NCBI GenBank assembly: GCA_947650365.1
Contig: CANTAL010000694.1
Coordinates: forward strand, 1-64,000
Origin: Chamaelirium japonicum
Lineage: Eukaryota; Streptophyta; Magnoliopsida; Liliales; Melanthiaceae
DNA: 64,000 nucleotides
Direction: 5' to 3'
Shown: positions 1 to 11,556 of the stretch, piece after piece
How positions within the stretch are numbered: the stretch's first letter is position 1
Layout: each line of letters opens with the position of its first letter
Position numbers and translations under genes: made by a program
The notes under the pieces: model-generated
Database searches by the model: none
What the model was told of the DNA's origin: nothing
What the model saw: only the letters and a program-made list of their open reading frames with translations

Positions 1-491
1 ACTAGATCGCGTGTTAAAGAAAAAAAAAAGAAAGAAGAAAGAGAAGAAAGAAAAGAAAAAGAAAAGAAAAAGGAAAAGAAAAAGAAGAAGAAGAAGAAGA
101 AGAAGAAGGAGGAGGAAGAGAGAGGCGGCGAAGGCGGCCCGCACCTCAGCTGCGCTCCTCTATCCTCCCCGCCTCGGTCCTCGCCGCATCGTCGCTTCGA
201 GCCCGTCTTCACAACGACCTCTAAATCGCGCACCATCGCCGCCGACGAAAGAGGCGACACCGGGAAGACGGAGCAAGTCACGTGCAACCCCAGGCAGCTC
301 TCTTCTGACGGCGGTCTCCAGAAGCCGGCAGAACCTTCGTAAAGAAGCACAATGGCGGATGAAGGGGGTAGGGGTCCTTAAATAGACCCCCAACCCCGCT
401 CACAAAAGGAATCAAGGATAAGCGCTCTACGATTCCTACGTGTCCAAACCCTACACGTTCTCACCGACGCACTCGTCCTTGAGGGGGCATT
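1..491 (+). mobile_element. 3' internal end of Tat-type Ty3/gypsy element A (cut by window start)
   Basis: This stretch is the inverted counterpart of 6,858-7,3xx in element B. It has a purine-rich AAG/AAAG tract at 20-118, then a GC-rich block, and ends in a polypurine tract (TTGAGGGGGCATT) directly before an LTR start at 492. It is noncoding low-complexity sequence; the Lys/Arg-rich open frame over it is a by-product of the purine tract. The rest of the element lies outside the window. Confidence 0.85.
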
Positions 492-2468
492 TGTAGACAC
501 ACGAATTTCGTCTGACCCGGACCCGACTTACGTGTGCCAACGCGGATGCAAACCCGACGCGCGCTTCGACTCGGACCCGACTTACGAGTGCCAACGTGGA
601 TGCAAACCCGACTTGCACGCACCAGTGCGGACCCGGACCCGACTCGCACCCAGCAAAAGAGGAGCGGACCCCACACTTAAGGGGGGCCGGCCCCTACTAG
701 GGTCCGAACCCCATGGGGCCGGCCCCTACTTGGACCCGAACCCCATGGGGTCGGCCGGCCCTGCAAGGAAAAAGAAAAGAAAGGAAAGAAAAGAAAAGGA
801 AAGAAAAGAAAAGGAAAGAGAAGAAAGAAAAGGAAATAAACACCGCCATGCGCGGGGGGAGGTTGCGTATGACGTTTGCGCACACGCGGATCTGCGCCGA
901 TCCCTCGATCCGACGGACAAGAAGAAAAGCTGAATCGCCATCGATTTCGTGTGCAAAATCCAGCCATAATTGCCCCGCCAGAAAAGAAAAACAAATAAAT
1001 ATTATTCCCCTCATCAATGGATGAATAAATCCCGAGTAATTAAGCGGAAAATATTAAAAGGATTTAAAATTAAGAACTTTCCATATCTCCCCCCCCCCTC
1101 CTTTTACCTATAAATAGAGGGGGAGGGGGAAGACTCAAGAGGTCGAAGATTGAAGACGACGGGCGGGAGCTCTGCAGAAGAGGAGACGCTCCTTCATCGA
1201 CCCAAGGCTTCATGAGGCACGGGCAAGCCTGTCCCTTCGGGATCGGTTTAGTCCATTGAAAGCCCTCATCGACGTGAAGACCCTTGCACACGAAGATCAA
1301 GACTTCAACTCAGTGCATGAAGAAGAAAGCTCGGAGAAGAAGACCCTTCGACTCCGAAGACGCCAGAAGCAAAGGCCAGAGAAGAAGCTCGGAGCGGCAC
1401 TACCCCGTCGGCTCCAACAAATCCTCTACTCCGATCAAGCTCCAAAGCCCGGAGGAGAGAAACGAAGCGTCATCACCCGTCGCCTTCGACAAACGTCTGC
1501 ACCATCCACGAAGAAGAAAGCCTGGAACAGACCGCCTGAAGTGTCGCTACCCCCGCCGTCTTCATCAACAAAAGCCGATGCTGCAACCGTCGCACGAAGA
1601 CCGTCGCTACCCCCGCCGTCTTCATCAACAAAAGCTGACGCTACAACCGTCGCACGGAGATCGGTGCTACCCCCACTATCTTTGAAAGCATTCTTCGACC
1701 CCGATCACGCCAAGGAAGCCCGGAGAAGAAGAGAAGTCCAGCCGACACCCAAACCGTCGAAGTGCCGGAGAAGTAGCCCACGTCGTTCGAAGAAGAAGAC
1801 CGAGTTGATGCTGAAGCTAAAGCCAATGCAAGAAGTCAAAGCAAAGCCCCAGTAAAGCCCGCGCCAAAGCAACGCAAGTGCCAAAGCCAAGCGACTACGC
1901 CGGCCACGAGCAAAAGCACCGCACGTTCTAGCTGATACAACGCGAAGTCCGGAAGAACGAAAGCATCGCAAGTCTCTCCCAGCTACGTCCAAGCGCAAGC
2001 GCCGAAGCAAAGCAAAAGCCAGAGCCACGCCAGAGCCAAGCCAACGCCAAAAAGCCAAAGCCGAAAGCCGACGCCAAAAGCACGATCGACGCCGCGAACC
2101 GACGATCAAGGACGCCGAGGTCAAGCAAGGAGCGAGGAAGACACGAAGCCCGAGGAACAAAGCCGAAACCCCCCTAGCTGAGAAAGCGCGAAGCACGGAA
2201 GGGACAAAGCAACAATGGACATTCCTTAGCCTCTCCAAAACCCTCACCCTGTAAAGACCTCTGTCCTGGGCAACCCCTTCAGAGCTCTCGCACAAACACC
2301 CCGTGGAGACGAGGATCAATGGGATCCTCTAGAAGATCTTTCCCACAAATCCCCTGATCAAAACTTGCCGCAACCCGAACTCGCTACACCCGAGCCACCC
2401 GGGTCCCGGCCACACTTGTAATCTGGTTTTGCGCAATAAAGACGACCCGTACCTTTTCCGCGCATACA
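492..2468 (+). repeat. 3' LTR of Tat-type element A
   Basis: This 1,977-bp LTR runs from TGTAGACACACG to CCGCGCATACA, so it has TG...CA ends. It is the reverse complement of the two full LTRs of element B (4,875-6,857 and 20,272-22,249). A TATA box (TATAAATAG, about 1,109) and a poly(A) signal (AATAAA, about 2,436) mark the family's promoter and R region. The 5 bp after it are GTGGC, but the matching left target duplication lies outside the window, so a complete element, rather than an internal-plus-LTR remnant, cannot be confirmed. Confidence 0.9.
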
Positions 2469-2761
2469 GTGGCATAGGCCTCCTATCAGAGGGTAAGTCT
2501 GGATCGACGAGGGCTCCAACATCGAGGGCCTTCGACCCCTCGAATCACTTAGATGATGACATCCTCACTTGTTTGGTAGAGGATGACTTTTCTTTTGTAG
2601 GTGATTGCGAGTCTGCACACTTAGAGAGAGCCAAAGCTCATCGCCAGTCATGAAGTTTCAGTAGGGTCTGCCTGATGGTTTGCGTTGTCAGGGTGCGGGT
2701 TGAGCGCTTTAGGCGTTCTTTGAGGTGTCTCTCCCGGTGAGAGTCATTCTTGTTCTATCTT

Positions 2762-2763
<2 letters not shown>

Positions 2764-2812
<49 letters not shown>
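2764..2812. repeat. (TC)n microsatellite
   Basis: An uninterrupted CT/TC dinucleotide run of about 49 bp, followed by a short GCGTGCG and a CA run. Confidence 0.95.
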
Positions 2813-2814
<2 letters not shown>

Positions 2815-3208
2815 GTGCGCACACACACACACCAAAATCGGGGTGCACTCATGATTTGTTCCCCCCAACATAATAACAGAGATCATCCCCTTGCCTCTCC
2901 CACCTCCATCACCGGCTTCGATGGCGACGGGCTGCCCACCGCCTCCTCTTCGGAACCTAATCTATCATAAAACAAGTCGACCTAAAATGCGTCGGTACTA
3001 CCGGCCGACGTCATCATCAGCCAGTAGCCACTGACATGATGTGGAATTGTTTGGTGTCTAGACACTGATATCGACATCCAAATGTCGGTCGGTAGCCACC
3101 GATGATGTCGATTAGTAGTCACCGATAATGTCGATCAGTAGCTACTAACACATCTCCAGGGGGGTTGATGTTTCAGAGGTGATGGTCTATAGCAGTAGCT
3201 ACTAACAC

Positions 3209-3400
3209 GTCTTCGATATAGGTGTTTCACGGTAGTGGCTGACTGCCCCATTGTTGTCGAAGGCCATATGCACTTACAACCCATTCGATTGTCATTGAGC
3301 ACTTGACCTTCGGTGGCCGAATGAGTTATAAAGTATAGGTGCGCTTGGCCTACCATAGCCGAATGCAAAGTAGTGTAGGAACTCGGCTTGAAACTACGAT
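3209..3400. repeat. Direct repeat, copy 1 (about 185 bp)
   Basis: Shares an ordered series of blocks with 4,425-4,608: GTTTCACGGTA, GAAGGCCATATGCACTT, GGCCGAATGAGTTATA, CTTGGCCT and GGACTCGGCT-like ends. By eye the identity is about 75%. Family unknown. Confidence 0.7.
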
Positions 3401-3749
3401 TGTTATATTTTATATGTAGAGGTAAAATTGTTATTTAAAATTTTTTGTTATTACATGTGAGCCGCAAAAGCAGCTCGCATTAGGCAAAGTCCAACCACAG
3501 GGGCTTAACGGTAAGTTCAAGCTTTACATTCTCTTAAAGTTAAACGGAGACCTCTTTAAGGAGCTAACGTTAATAATCCTTTTTTTAAGATTTACATTTA
3601 ACCACCAGATATCACCACCCGACACTGGCTAGGGTTCGACTATTCACTTTTGGCTTTCCTCAATATCGATTACTAGCTAGATGTTGGATGGGAACTGTGT
3701 GGCTGGGTAGAACCGCAGCCATCCCGTGGTTTGTAGGTTGCGTGCAACT

Positions 3750-4255
3750 ACGTCTGCAAACAAACCAAGTTGTTCATGAGCGGCTCGCAGACAAACTTGA
3801 TAAAAGCTTGTTCGAGTCCGTTCGGTTACTAATCAAGCCAAGCCCAAGTATAGAGTATATGCTCATTTAATAAACAAGTCAAGCTAAAGCAGACCAAAGC
3901 TCGGCTCGATTGGACTCGTGAACATGTTTGTTTAGGGCTTGTGGGCAAGCTCATGAGTAGGCTCATCAATAAACTAATAAATGGCTTGAATAGACCTAAC
4001 ATACATAATCCATGCTTTTGACTGATTTAGGAGTTCGGAAACAAGCTCGATATGGGACCGTTCGATCACTAGTCGAGAGAAGCCTAACCTAAAGTTTAGT
4101 CTAGTTTAATAACCAGCCAAGCTCAAGCAGACCAACGATCGGCTCGGCTCGATTATTAAATGAGCCAAGCCCAAACATGAAGATTAGGTTCGTTTAAAAA
4201 GCAAACAATCTCGAACAGGCCAAAGGTTGGCTCGGCTCGTTTGTAGCCCTACTTG
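3750..4255. repeat. GGCTCGGCTCG-rich dispersed repeat
   Basis: Contains repeated GGCTCGGCTCGATT, CCAAGCCCAA and CAAGCTC motifs and ends with GGCTCGTTTGTAGCCCTA. The same motif set occurs at 53,275-53,640. The terminal TTTGTAGCCCTA resembles ends of small hAT-like elements, but no matching left end or target duplication is visible. Confidence 0.5.
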
Positions 4256-4424
4256 TGACAATGATGATGCTGGTCTATTGCGACGGTGGCTATACCTTTT
4301 AGGATCTTTATTTTGTTTCCAGCAAAATAAAGAAACAAAACTAATCAGTCTGGCAAGTGTTGAACTCGGGTCGAACAGGTTGATGCGCATCAGATAAATG
4401 GAAGAGCAATTGCTCCGTGGTATG

Positions 4425-4608
4425 GTGTTTCACGGTAATGGGCCTACTGCTCCACTGTTGTTGAAGGCCATATGCACTTCCAGCCCCATTCAACCATCGT
4501 CCATCACTCGATCTCCAATGGCCGAATGAGTTATAGAGTGTATATGCACTTGGCCTTCCATGGCCAAATTCAAAGTGTAGGGACTCGGCTAGAAACTACC
4601 GAGGGAGG
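4425..4608. repeat. Direct repeat, copy 2 (about 185 bp)
   Basis: Partner of 3,209-3,400, same orientation, about 1.2 kb apart. The GGCTC-rich repeat lies between the two copies. Confidence 0.7.
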
Positions 4609-4874
4609 AAGGAGGAGGAGATGGCAGCAGTGGATTGCATGGGACCGGAGGAGGCAGGCAGCGTCCTGTACTGAACGGAGGCGGTAGTGGTAGGCCTGGT
4701 TAGCGTAAGGGGCAAGGTGGGTTTTTTTACTTTTGTCGGGGACTACTCATAGTAATATGTGTGCAGTGCCCATAGCCCCACCCTAGGGTGGGAGTACAGC
4801 AACCGTGAGTGCTGGAAAAAAAAAATTTCCGGAGAAATCGGTGTTGGGTCCAAAAAACAGAATGTGTATAACAG

Positions 4875-6857
4875 TGTATGCGCGGAAAAGGTACGGGTCG
4901 GCTTTATTGCGCAAAACCAGATTACAAGTGTGGCCGGGACCCTGGTGGCTCGGGTGTAGCGAGTCCGGGTTGCGGTGAGTTTTGATCAGGGGATTGTGGG
5001 AAAGATCTTCTGGAGGATCCCTTTGATCCGCGTCTCCACGTGGTGTTCGTGCGAGAGCTCTGAAGGGGTTGCCCAGGACAGGGGTCTTTACAGGGTGAGG
5101 GTTTTGGAGAGGCTAAGGAATGTTCACTATTGCTTTGTCCCTTCCGTGCTTCGCGCTTTCTCGGCTAGGGGGTTTTCCGGCTTCGTTCCTCGGTCTTCGT
5201 GTCTTCCTCGCTCCTTGCTTGACCTCGGCGTCCTTGATCGTCGGTTCGCGGCGTCGATCGTGCTTTTGGCGTCGGCTTCGGCTTCGACTTTTTGGCTTTG
5301 GCTTGGCTCCGGCGTGGCTCTGGCTTTTGCTTTGCTTCGGCGCTTGTGCTTGGATGTAGCCGGGAGAGACTTGCGATGCTTTCGTTCTTCCGGACTTCGC
5401 GTCGTATCGGCAAGAACGTGCGGTGCTTTTGCTCGTGGCCGGCGTAGTCGCTTGGCTTTGGCACTTGCGTTGCTTTGGCACGGGCTTTACTGGGGCTTTG
5501 CTTTGGCTTCTTACGTTGGCTTTAGCTTCAGCGTCAACTCGGTCTTCTTCTTCGAACGACGTGGGCTACTTCTCCGGTGCTTCGACGGTTTGTGGGTCGG
5601 CTGGACTTCTCTTCTTCTCTGGGCTTCCTTGGCGTGATCGGAGTCGAAGAACGTTTTCGAAGATAGTGGGGGTAGCACCGATCTCCGTGCGACGGTTGTA
5701 GCGTCGGCTTTTGTTGGTGAAGACGGCGGGGGTAGCGACGGTCTCCGTGCGACGGTTGTAGCGTCAGCTTTTGTTGATGAAGATGACGGGGGTAGCGACG
5801 CTTCAGGCGGTCTGCTCCAAGCTTTCTTCTTCGTGGATGGCGCAGACGTTTGTCGAAGGCGACGGGTTGATGTCGCTTTGTTTCTCTCCTCCGGGCTTTG
5901 GAGCTTGATCGGAGTCGAGGATTTGTTGGAGCCGACGGGGTAGTGCCGCTCCGAGCTTCTTCTCCGACCTTTGCTTCTGGCGTCTTCGGAGTCGAAGGGT
6001 CTTCTTCTCCGAGCTTTCTTCTTCGTGCACGGAGTCAAAGTCTTGATCTTCGTGTGCAAGGGTCTTCACGTTGATGAGGGCTTTCAATGGGCTAAGCCGA
6101 TCCCGACGGGACAGGCTTGCCCATGCCTCGTGAAGCCTTGGGTCGATGAAGAAGCGTTTCCTCTTCTGCAGAGCTCCCGCGCTTCGTCTTCAGTCTTCCA
6201 CCGACCCCTTGAACCTTCCCCCACCCCCTCTATTTATAGGCAAAAGGAGGGGGGGGAGATATGGGAAGTTCTTAATTTTAAATCTCTTTAATATCTCCCG
6301 CTTAATTACTCAAGATTTATTCATCCATTGATGAGGGGAATACGTCTTCATTCGCTTTCCTTTCCTGGCGGGGCAATTATGGCTGGAGTTTGCACACGAA
6401 ATCGATGGCGATCGGGCGCTTCTTCTTGTGCGTCGGATCGAGGGATCGGCGCAGATCCGCGTGTGTGCAGACGTCATACGCAACCTCCCCCCGTGCATGG
6501 CGGTATTTATTTCCTTTTCTTTCTTTTCTTTCCTTTTCTTTTCTTTCCTTTTCTTTTCTTTCCTTTCTCTTCTTTTTCCTTGCAGGGCCGGCCGGCCCCC
6601 CATGGGGTTCGGGTCCTAGTAGGGCCGGCCCCCATGGGGTTCGGGTCCTAGTAGGGCCGGCCCCATGGGGTTCGGACCCTAGTAGGGGCTGACCCCCCTT
6701 TAAGCGTGGGGTCCACTCCTCTTTTGCTGGGTGCGAAACGGGTCCGGGTTCGCACTGGTGCGTGCAAGTCGGGTCCGAGTCGAAGCGCGCGTCGGGTTCG
6801 CATCCGCGTTGGCACACGCATGTCGGGTCCGGGTTAGACGAAATTCGTGTGTCTACA
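4875..6857 (-). repeat. 3' LTR of element B
   Basis: This 1,983-bp LTR reads TGTATGCGCGG...GTGTGTCTACA on the + strand. The polypurine tract in element orientation (TTGAGGGGGCAAT) adjoins it at 6,858. An inverted TATA box (CTATTTATA) lies near 6,229. Confidence 0.93.
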
Positions 6858-8080
6858 ATTGCCCCCTCAAGGACGAGTGCGTCGGTTAGAACGTGTAGGG
6901 TTTGGACACGTAGGAATCGTAGAGCGCTTGTCCTTGATTCCTTTTGTGGGCGGGGCTGGGGGTCTATTTAAGGACCCCTACCCCTTTCATCCGCCATTGT
7001 GCTTCTTTGCGAAGGTTCTGCCGGCTTCTGGAGACTGCCGTCGGAAGAGAGCTGCCTGGGGTTGCACGCGTCTTGCTCCGTCTTCCCGGTATCGCCTCTT
7101 TTGTCGACGGCGATGGTGCACGATTTGGAGGTCGTAGCGAAGGCAGGCTCGAAGCGACGATGCGGTGAGGACCGAGGCGGGGAGGATGGAGGAGCGCGGC
7201 TGAGGTGCGGGTCGCCTTCGCCGCCTCTCTCCTCCTCCTCCTTCTTCTTCTTTTTTTTCTTTCTTTTCTTTTCCTTTTTCTTTTCCTTTTCTCCCTTTTT
7301 TTTTCTTTCTTCTTCTCCTTCGGCTCCGGCCCGTAGAAGCAGCAGCGGCAGCAGTAGGGCCGACGCGCGGGGCTGCGGTGCGGTGGCGCGCAGGCGGCGG
7401 CAGCGCACGGGCGGCGGCGGCGGCGTGGGGTGCGCGACGGCCGGGTGCGGGCGCGGAGGTCGCGGCGGCCGGGTCGGGGTGCGCGCGCGGGGGGCTGCGG
7501 TGCGGTGGCGCGCAGGCGGCGGCGGCCGGGTCGGGCTCGGCCCCGAACGGGTCGGCGAAGGGGCGGCGGCGGCCCCGAGTTGGGCACCCCCCCCCCCGGT
7601 TGTATCGGCGACGGGGTCGGGTTTGGCCCCGATCGGAACGGAGGAGGGGGGCGCTGTGGTCCCCCCCCCCTTTCTTTGGCTGTCGGTCATTGATTGGGGG
7701 AGAGGGGCCCGTGGGCCCCACTTACTGACCTTTTTTTTTTTAGGATTTCTCTTTCTTTCCTTTTGCATCTTTCTTTCTCCCCCTTTTTTTTTTCTTCTGG
7801 TCTCCGAGGGTGCCGATGATAACAGCGTCGGCTCGTGGTGCACGGGCTACGACGCGGGTGCGGGCTCACTGGCGAGTGGTACGGAGTTGCGCGGTGGGGG
7901 CCGGGCTGGCCGGTGGCTGCGGCTTCGGCTGGGTGGCGTCGGCGTAGTCGGCCGGAGTAGGCAGTGCACGGACCTCGGGAGCGGGGTGCGAAGGCCCGAG
8001 CGCAATGGTGGCGTGACCTTTAGTCGGGCGATCCTCCTGACAAGGGGGTATGGGCCCACTTGGTTTTTTTTTTTTTTTTG
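6858..8080 (-). other. Low-complexity 3' noncoding region of element B
   Basis: GC-rich (GGCGGC/GCGGCGG runs) and pyrimidine-rich on the + strand (TTCTTCTT, CTTTTCC tracts). The long overlapping open frames here, rich in Arg, Pro and Ala, reflect composition and show no domain. It separates the 3' LTR from the antisense ORF region and would be upstream of that ORF on the + strand. Confidence 0.75.
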
Positions 8081-8093
8081 ATACGCACTTGTC

Positions 8094-11000
8094 TTGACTT
8101 GCTTCCCTCCATGGTTCTCCAGGGCTCGCGTCTTTGAGAGTTTGACTTCTCCGGGGTGGATAGCTGAGGACCTCTCTGATGGGAGGAGGTGCCTTCGCTT
8201 CCCCCATACTCGGGTGCACCGTTATCGCAACTCGCGACGGGAAGACCTTCTGTCGTTGCTCCGTGTCTTTGTCCACGAGCGCATCACGGAAGATGGAGTC
8301 GCAGATGCGACTTGCGGGATGCCGAAATTGAGCGAGAAGATCTACACTGATGAAGGGATTTCCATGAAGCTTCTCCGGCCGAGTTTGAGTATTCCGTTCC
8401 ACCATTGTGATGAAGATTTCGTGCCTACGCCGGTTGTTGCCTCGAAGATATGCGCCCGACTGACCCGATGGGGGACCGATTCTTGGCCTCGGGGAGACGT
8501 TCAATACCTTTGCGGTTTTCGTGAATGGATGGGCGAGCTCTACGAGGTCTTTGGCGCAGAACCCGAGATGAACTTATTAGCCAAGTTTCTGGCGCCGGCT
8601 CGTCGAGAATACAGCCGTCCTGAGGGGATGTATCGCGCACTTTGTGAGCTTTGGTGTCCGGACACCAACACTTTCCTTACTGGAGCGGGGGAGATAGGAA
8701 TCTCGCTTCGCGACGTCCACATCGTTTCCGGGTGCCCCGAAGTACGGAATTACTACCAGGAGGAGGTGCCAGCCCTAAAGGATCTGTTGGATAGCAGCTT
8801 CGCTCCGAGTTCTTGCCTTCTTTTATTCAAGGCATATGCTATCATCGCGGCACGGGATCAGTCAGATCGAGTGCGTCCTTCTTATTGGGTCGACTTTTGG
8901 TTCAGAGGCGAGTATAGGTCACCGGCACCTTCGGCCCATCCGATGTGGAAGATCGCTCAAATGCAAAGACCTCCGCTTCGTTCCTTCGTGAGGCCTATCG
9001 ACTCTTTGGCTCGAGAGAAGCATTCAATGGAGGGAAAGCAGTGCCCCTGGGAAATCCTTGGCTTGAGGCGTGACAGCGAGGAGTGGCGAGCGGTTTACCG
9101 AGCTGCCGGGCTGGTCATCTTCCTCTGTCGGTTCATGCTTCCATGTTCTGGCGAGGTTATCCGTCCGGGGACCTTCCTTGCAGCTTCCAAGATGGCGAGG
9201 GGCAAGCTTTTCAATCTAGCCCGGCCATACTATGTGCCTTGTACCGGGCTCTCAGCGGGACTTACTGGGACTTGTCCAGCTCGGATAAGGCCAAGGAGGA
9301 GCTTGGCCAGTCTGCTGCATTCGGACCCTTACACTACTTGTATGGCTGGATAGCTCTGCATTTTCCAAAGGGGATTTTCGCCAGACACGGGCATCCAGCC
9401 GACCTGCCGTTCCTGCCCGAGATAGGGGGGATTTTAAATGCCTTTATCAGTTGGGAGCATCCGAGGGAGTGCGCTCGCACCCTTTTGAGGAGGATGGGAA
9501 GCGCCGATTTTGAATTTCTATCGGAGCATTCAGTATTGCCTTTGGAGAGGTCGACTGTTTACGATAACGAGGAGCTCCCGGACCATCTATACTGGAACAT
9601 GGTCAGTTGCCGCCCTGGCTACTTGGTTTGGCGAAAGGGGGACGTGGTGGAGGTGGAGCAGTACTCCCCTCACTGCTTCGCTCGCCAACAGGGATTTCGA
9701 CAGGAAGTTCCTGGTATGCCTCAGCAGTTGCAGGGGCGCATCAGTCCGCAGGAGGGTTACCGCCTCTGGGCTTCCCTCTACGCTCGATTGACTGGGAGCA
9801 GCTGCTTCCCTGGGACCAAATCCGGGTTTCGGGATGCCGCCACTCCGGAGTACTGCAAGTGGATTGAAGGACAAGTTTACCCTTTGCTTGCAGGTCTCCC
9901 GGTCGACGTCTTGGCGAGCAGCGAGTTTAGAAATTTCTGCTTTAACCATTCTGTGGGGGTGGAGGACCGCCTCCTCCGACTGGGGCTTCAGAGGGCGCAG
10001 AGGAGCTGTAGCCGTCTTTCCAGTGCTCGTCGTGTCCCTTCTTCAGCTCCGGTGTTAAACGCCGAGCTTACTAGTGCCCCTGGGGAATCTTGTTTCTCGA
10101 AGGCCACCGTTGAGGGTGTTCCTCCCAAAAGAAGAAAGGTTTGCATTCCTCGCGGGATGGTTCTAAGGGTCCCTTGTCTGGTGGAGGATACCGAGGAGCC
10201 TGTACTTCTGAAAGATAAGGTGATCCCTCCGTCTAGGGCTGCTTCATCTGACCTTGCAGGTATGGAGTTCTCTTTATTTTATTTGTCTTCTACGTTCGGG
10301 AAGTTCCATCACACTGAGTATTGTATCTTCTTTTGACCAGATTCCGTTGTCGTGGTAGAGCGCGTGACGAACTCTCCGAAGGCGTCTCTCGGGCATTCGT
10401 CTACTGGCGCTGCGCAGGAAGTGCTTGGGGCATGTGGGCTAGATATCCCTCCGGATGATCTGGATCTCCTCGGACTTTGCGGGGAGAACTTCCCTAGTGG
10501 CGATATCGACCTGGACGGCATCGATGTTGATGCTTTGTCTTTCCACGAGGAGGCTGAAGTTTCGAGCATCGACAAGCGGCATTCCCTGGTTGCTGTACCC
10601 TCGTGCCCGTTGGAGGAGACGGTTGTTGCAGCGGTAGCGGCGGTTTCTCCGGTTCTGCCACCCTCGTCGGCGCAGGCGGCTCCTGTCGTGGCTGTAGTGG
10701 GAGGGAAGGTCTTGCCTACCTACTCTGAGGCACCTCGCCCGGATTTAAGGCCGAGGAGCAGAGTCTCAGAGTTCCTTCTTGCGAGCTACCGGCAGTATAT
10801 CAAGTCGACGTTGGAGCCTTTCCAAAATGCTGGCTTTGGCGCCCTCCAGGACTGGTGGTCGACGGACGGTGCGAAGTTTTGCACGAGCCTGGAGGAGTTC
10901 AAAGTCGACAACTCTTCTTTCGTCGCTCAGATGAACCTGCTTGTGACCGACAGCGAGGCTTATCGATCCCGACGAGCTTTACTAGAGGGGAGCTCCCCTT

Positions 11001-11305
11001 CTGAGCTGGAGGCTGCTGAGGCGAGTCTAAGTCAGTCAGGGCACCAACTTGCGGAGGCCGCTTCCAGTTTGTCGAAGGCTCAGAGGAAGATAGATTATGT
11101 GTGCGCCTCACTTCGACAGGCGGAGTCTCATCTGGAGCGAGCTGAGGCTGCGGAGAGTGCTTTGAAGGCGAGTTACTTGAAGCAGCAGTCGGACTTGGCG
11201 ACCCGTCGTGAGTTTTTGGCCACTCGTCCCGAGGAACTTCAACGAGTGGAGGCGACTAGAGAGGAGTTACTGCGCCGACTTCGAGCTTTGGACACCTTCT
11301 TTTAG
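8094..11305 (+). CDS. Antisense extra-ORF region of element B: plant mobile domain plus coiled coil
   Basis: Coding-like sequence runs opposite to gag-pol in a few open blocks (about 8,094-9,353, 9,083-10,336 and 10,352-11,305). The first block contains motifs of the plant mobile domain (PMD, 'aminotransferase-like'): CELWCPDTNTF, then GEIGISLRDVHIVSGCP about 40 residues on. The last block ends in an Ala/Glu/Leu-rich heptad-like coiled coil (for example LEAAEASLSQ, LERAEAAESALKA). Extra ORFs, some antisense and some PMD-like, are known in Tat elements. PMD host proteins such as MAIL1/MAIN act in silencing and development, so a chromatin or anti-silencing role is possible but only inferred. 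It could also be a captured host gene in decay. Whether the blocks form one transcript cannot be judged here. Confidence 0.65.
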
Positions 11306-11556
11306 TTACTCCTTGTCTGGTTGTTTTCCATTGTAGCTTTCTTTTCGGAACCTATGCCATGTATCGCCTTTTCTTCATTATCTAATAATATCGCCTCGTT
11401 TTGCCACATCTTTTGGATGGACCATTGTTGACTTTTTCTTTTGGTCGGACTGAACCTGAAGTAACTTCTCAGGCTGCCTACGTACCCCCCTAAGGGGGGA
11501 TCAAGTCGCACATAGTTCTTTTTTTTTTTTTTTTGCGCAAGGGGTGTGGCCTTGCT

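Larger units (their letters stand above)
2469..4874. other. Spacer between the two Tat-type elements; no gene recognised
   Basis: No convincing coding region is seen. The stretch holds a (TC)n tract at 2,764-2,812 followed by a short (CA)n run, a pair of related direct repeats (3,209-3,400 and 4,425-4,608), and a GAGCC/GGCTC-rich repeat at about 3,750-4,255. The first 300 bp after the LTR resemble nothing I can name. Confidence 0.6.

Noticed and set aside
11-385. Lys/Arg-rich open frame near the window start
   Set aside because: It follows an AAG/AAAG purine tract in the 3' noncoding part of element A and has no domain.
4975-6087. Long open frames inside the LTR of element B
   Set aside because: The same frames recur in every LTR copy on both strands, are low in complexity and show no known domain.
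6964-8081. Several long overlapping open frames on both strands
   Set aside because: GC-rich and polypyrimidine composition keeps all frames open; they are Pro/Arg/Ala low-complexity with no domain.
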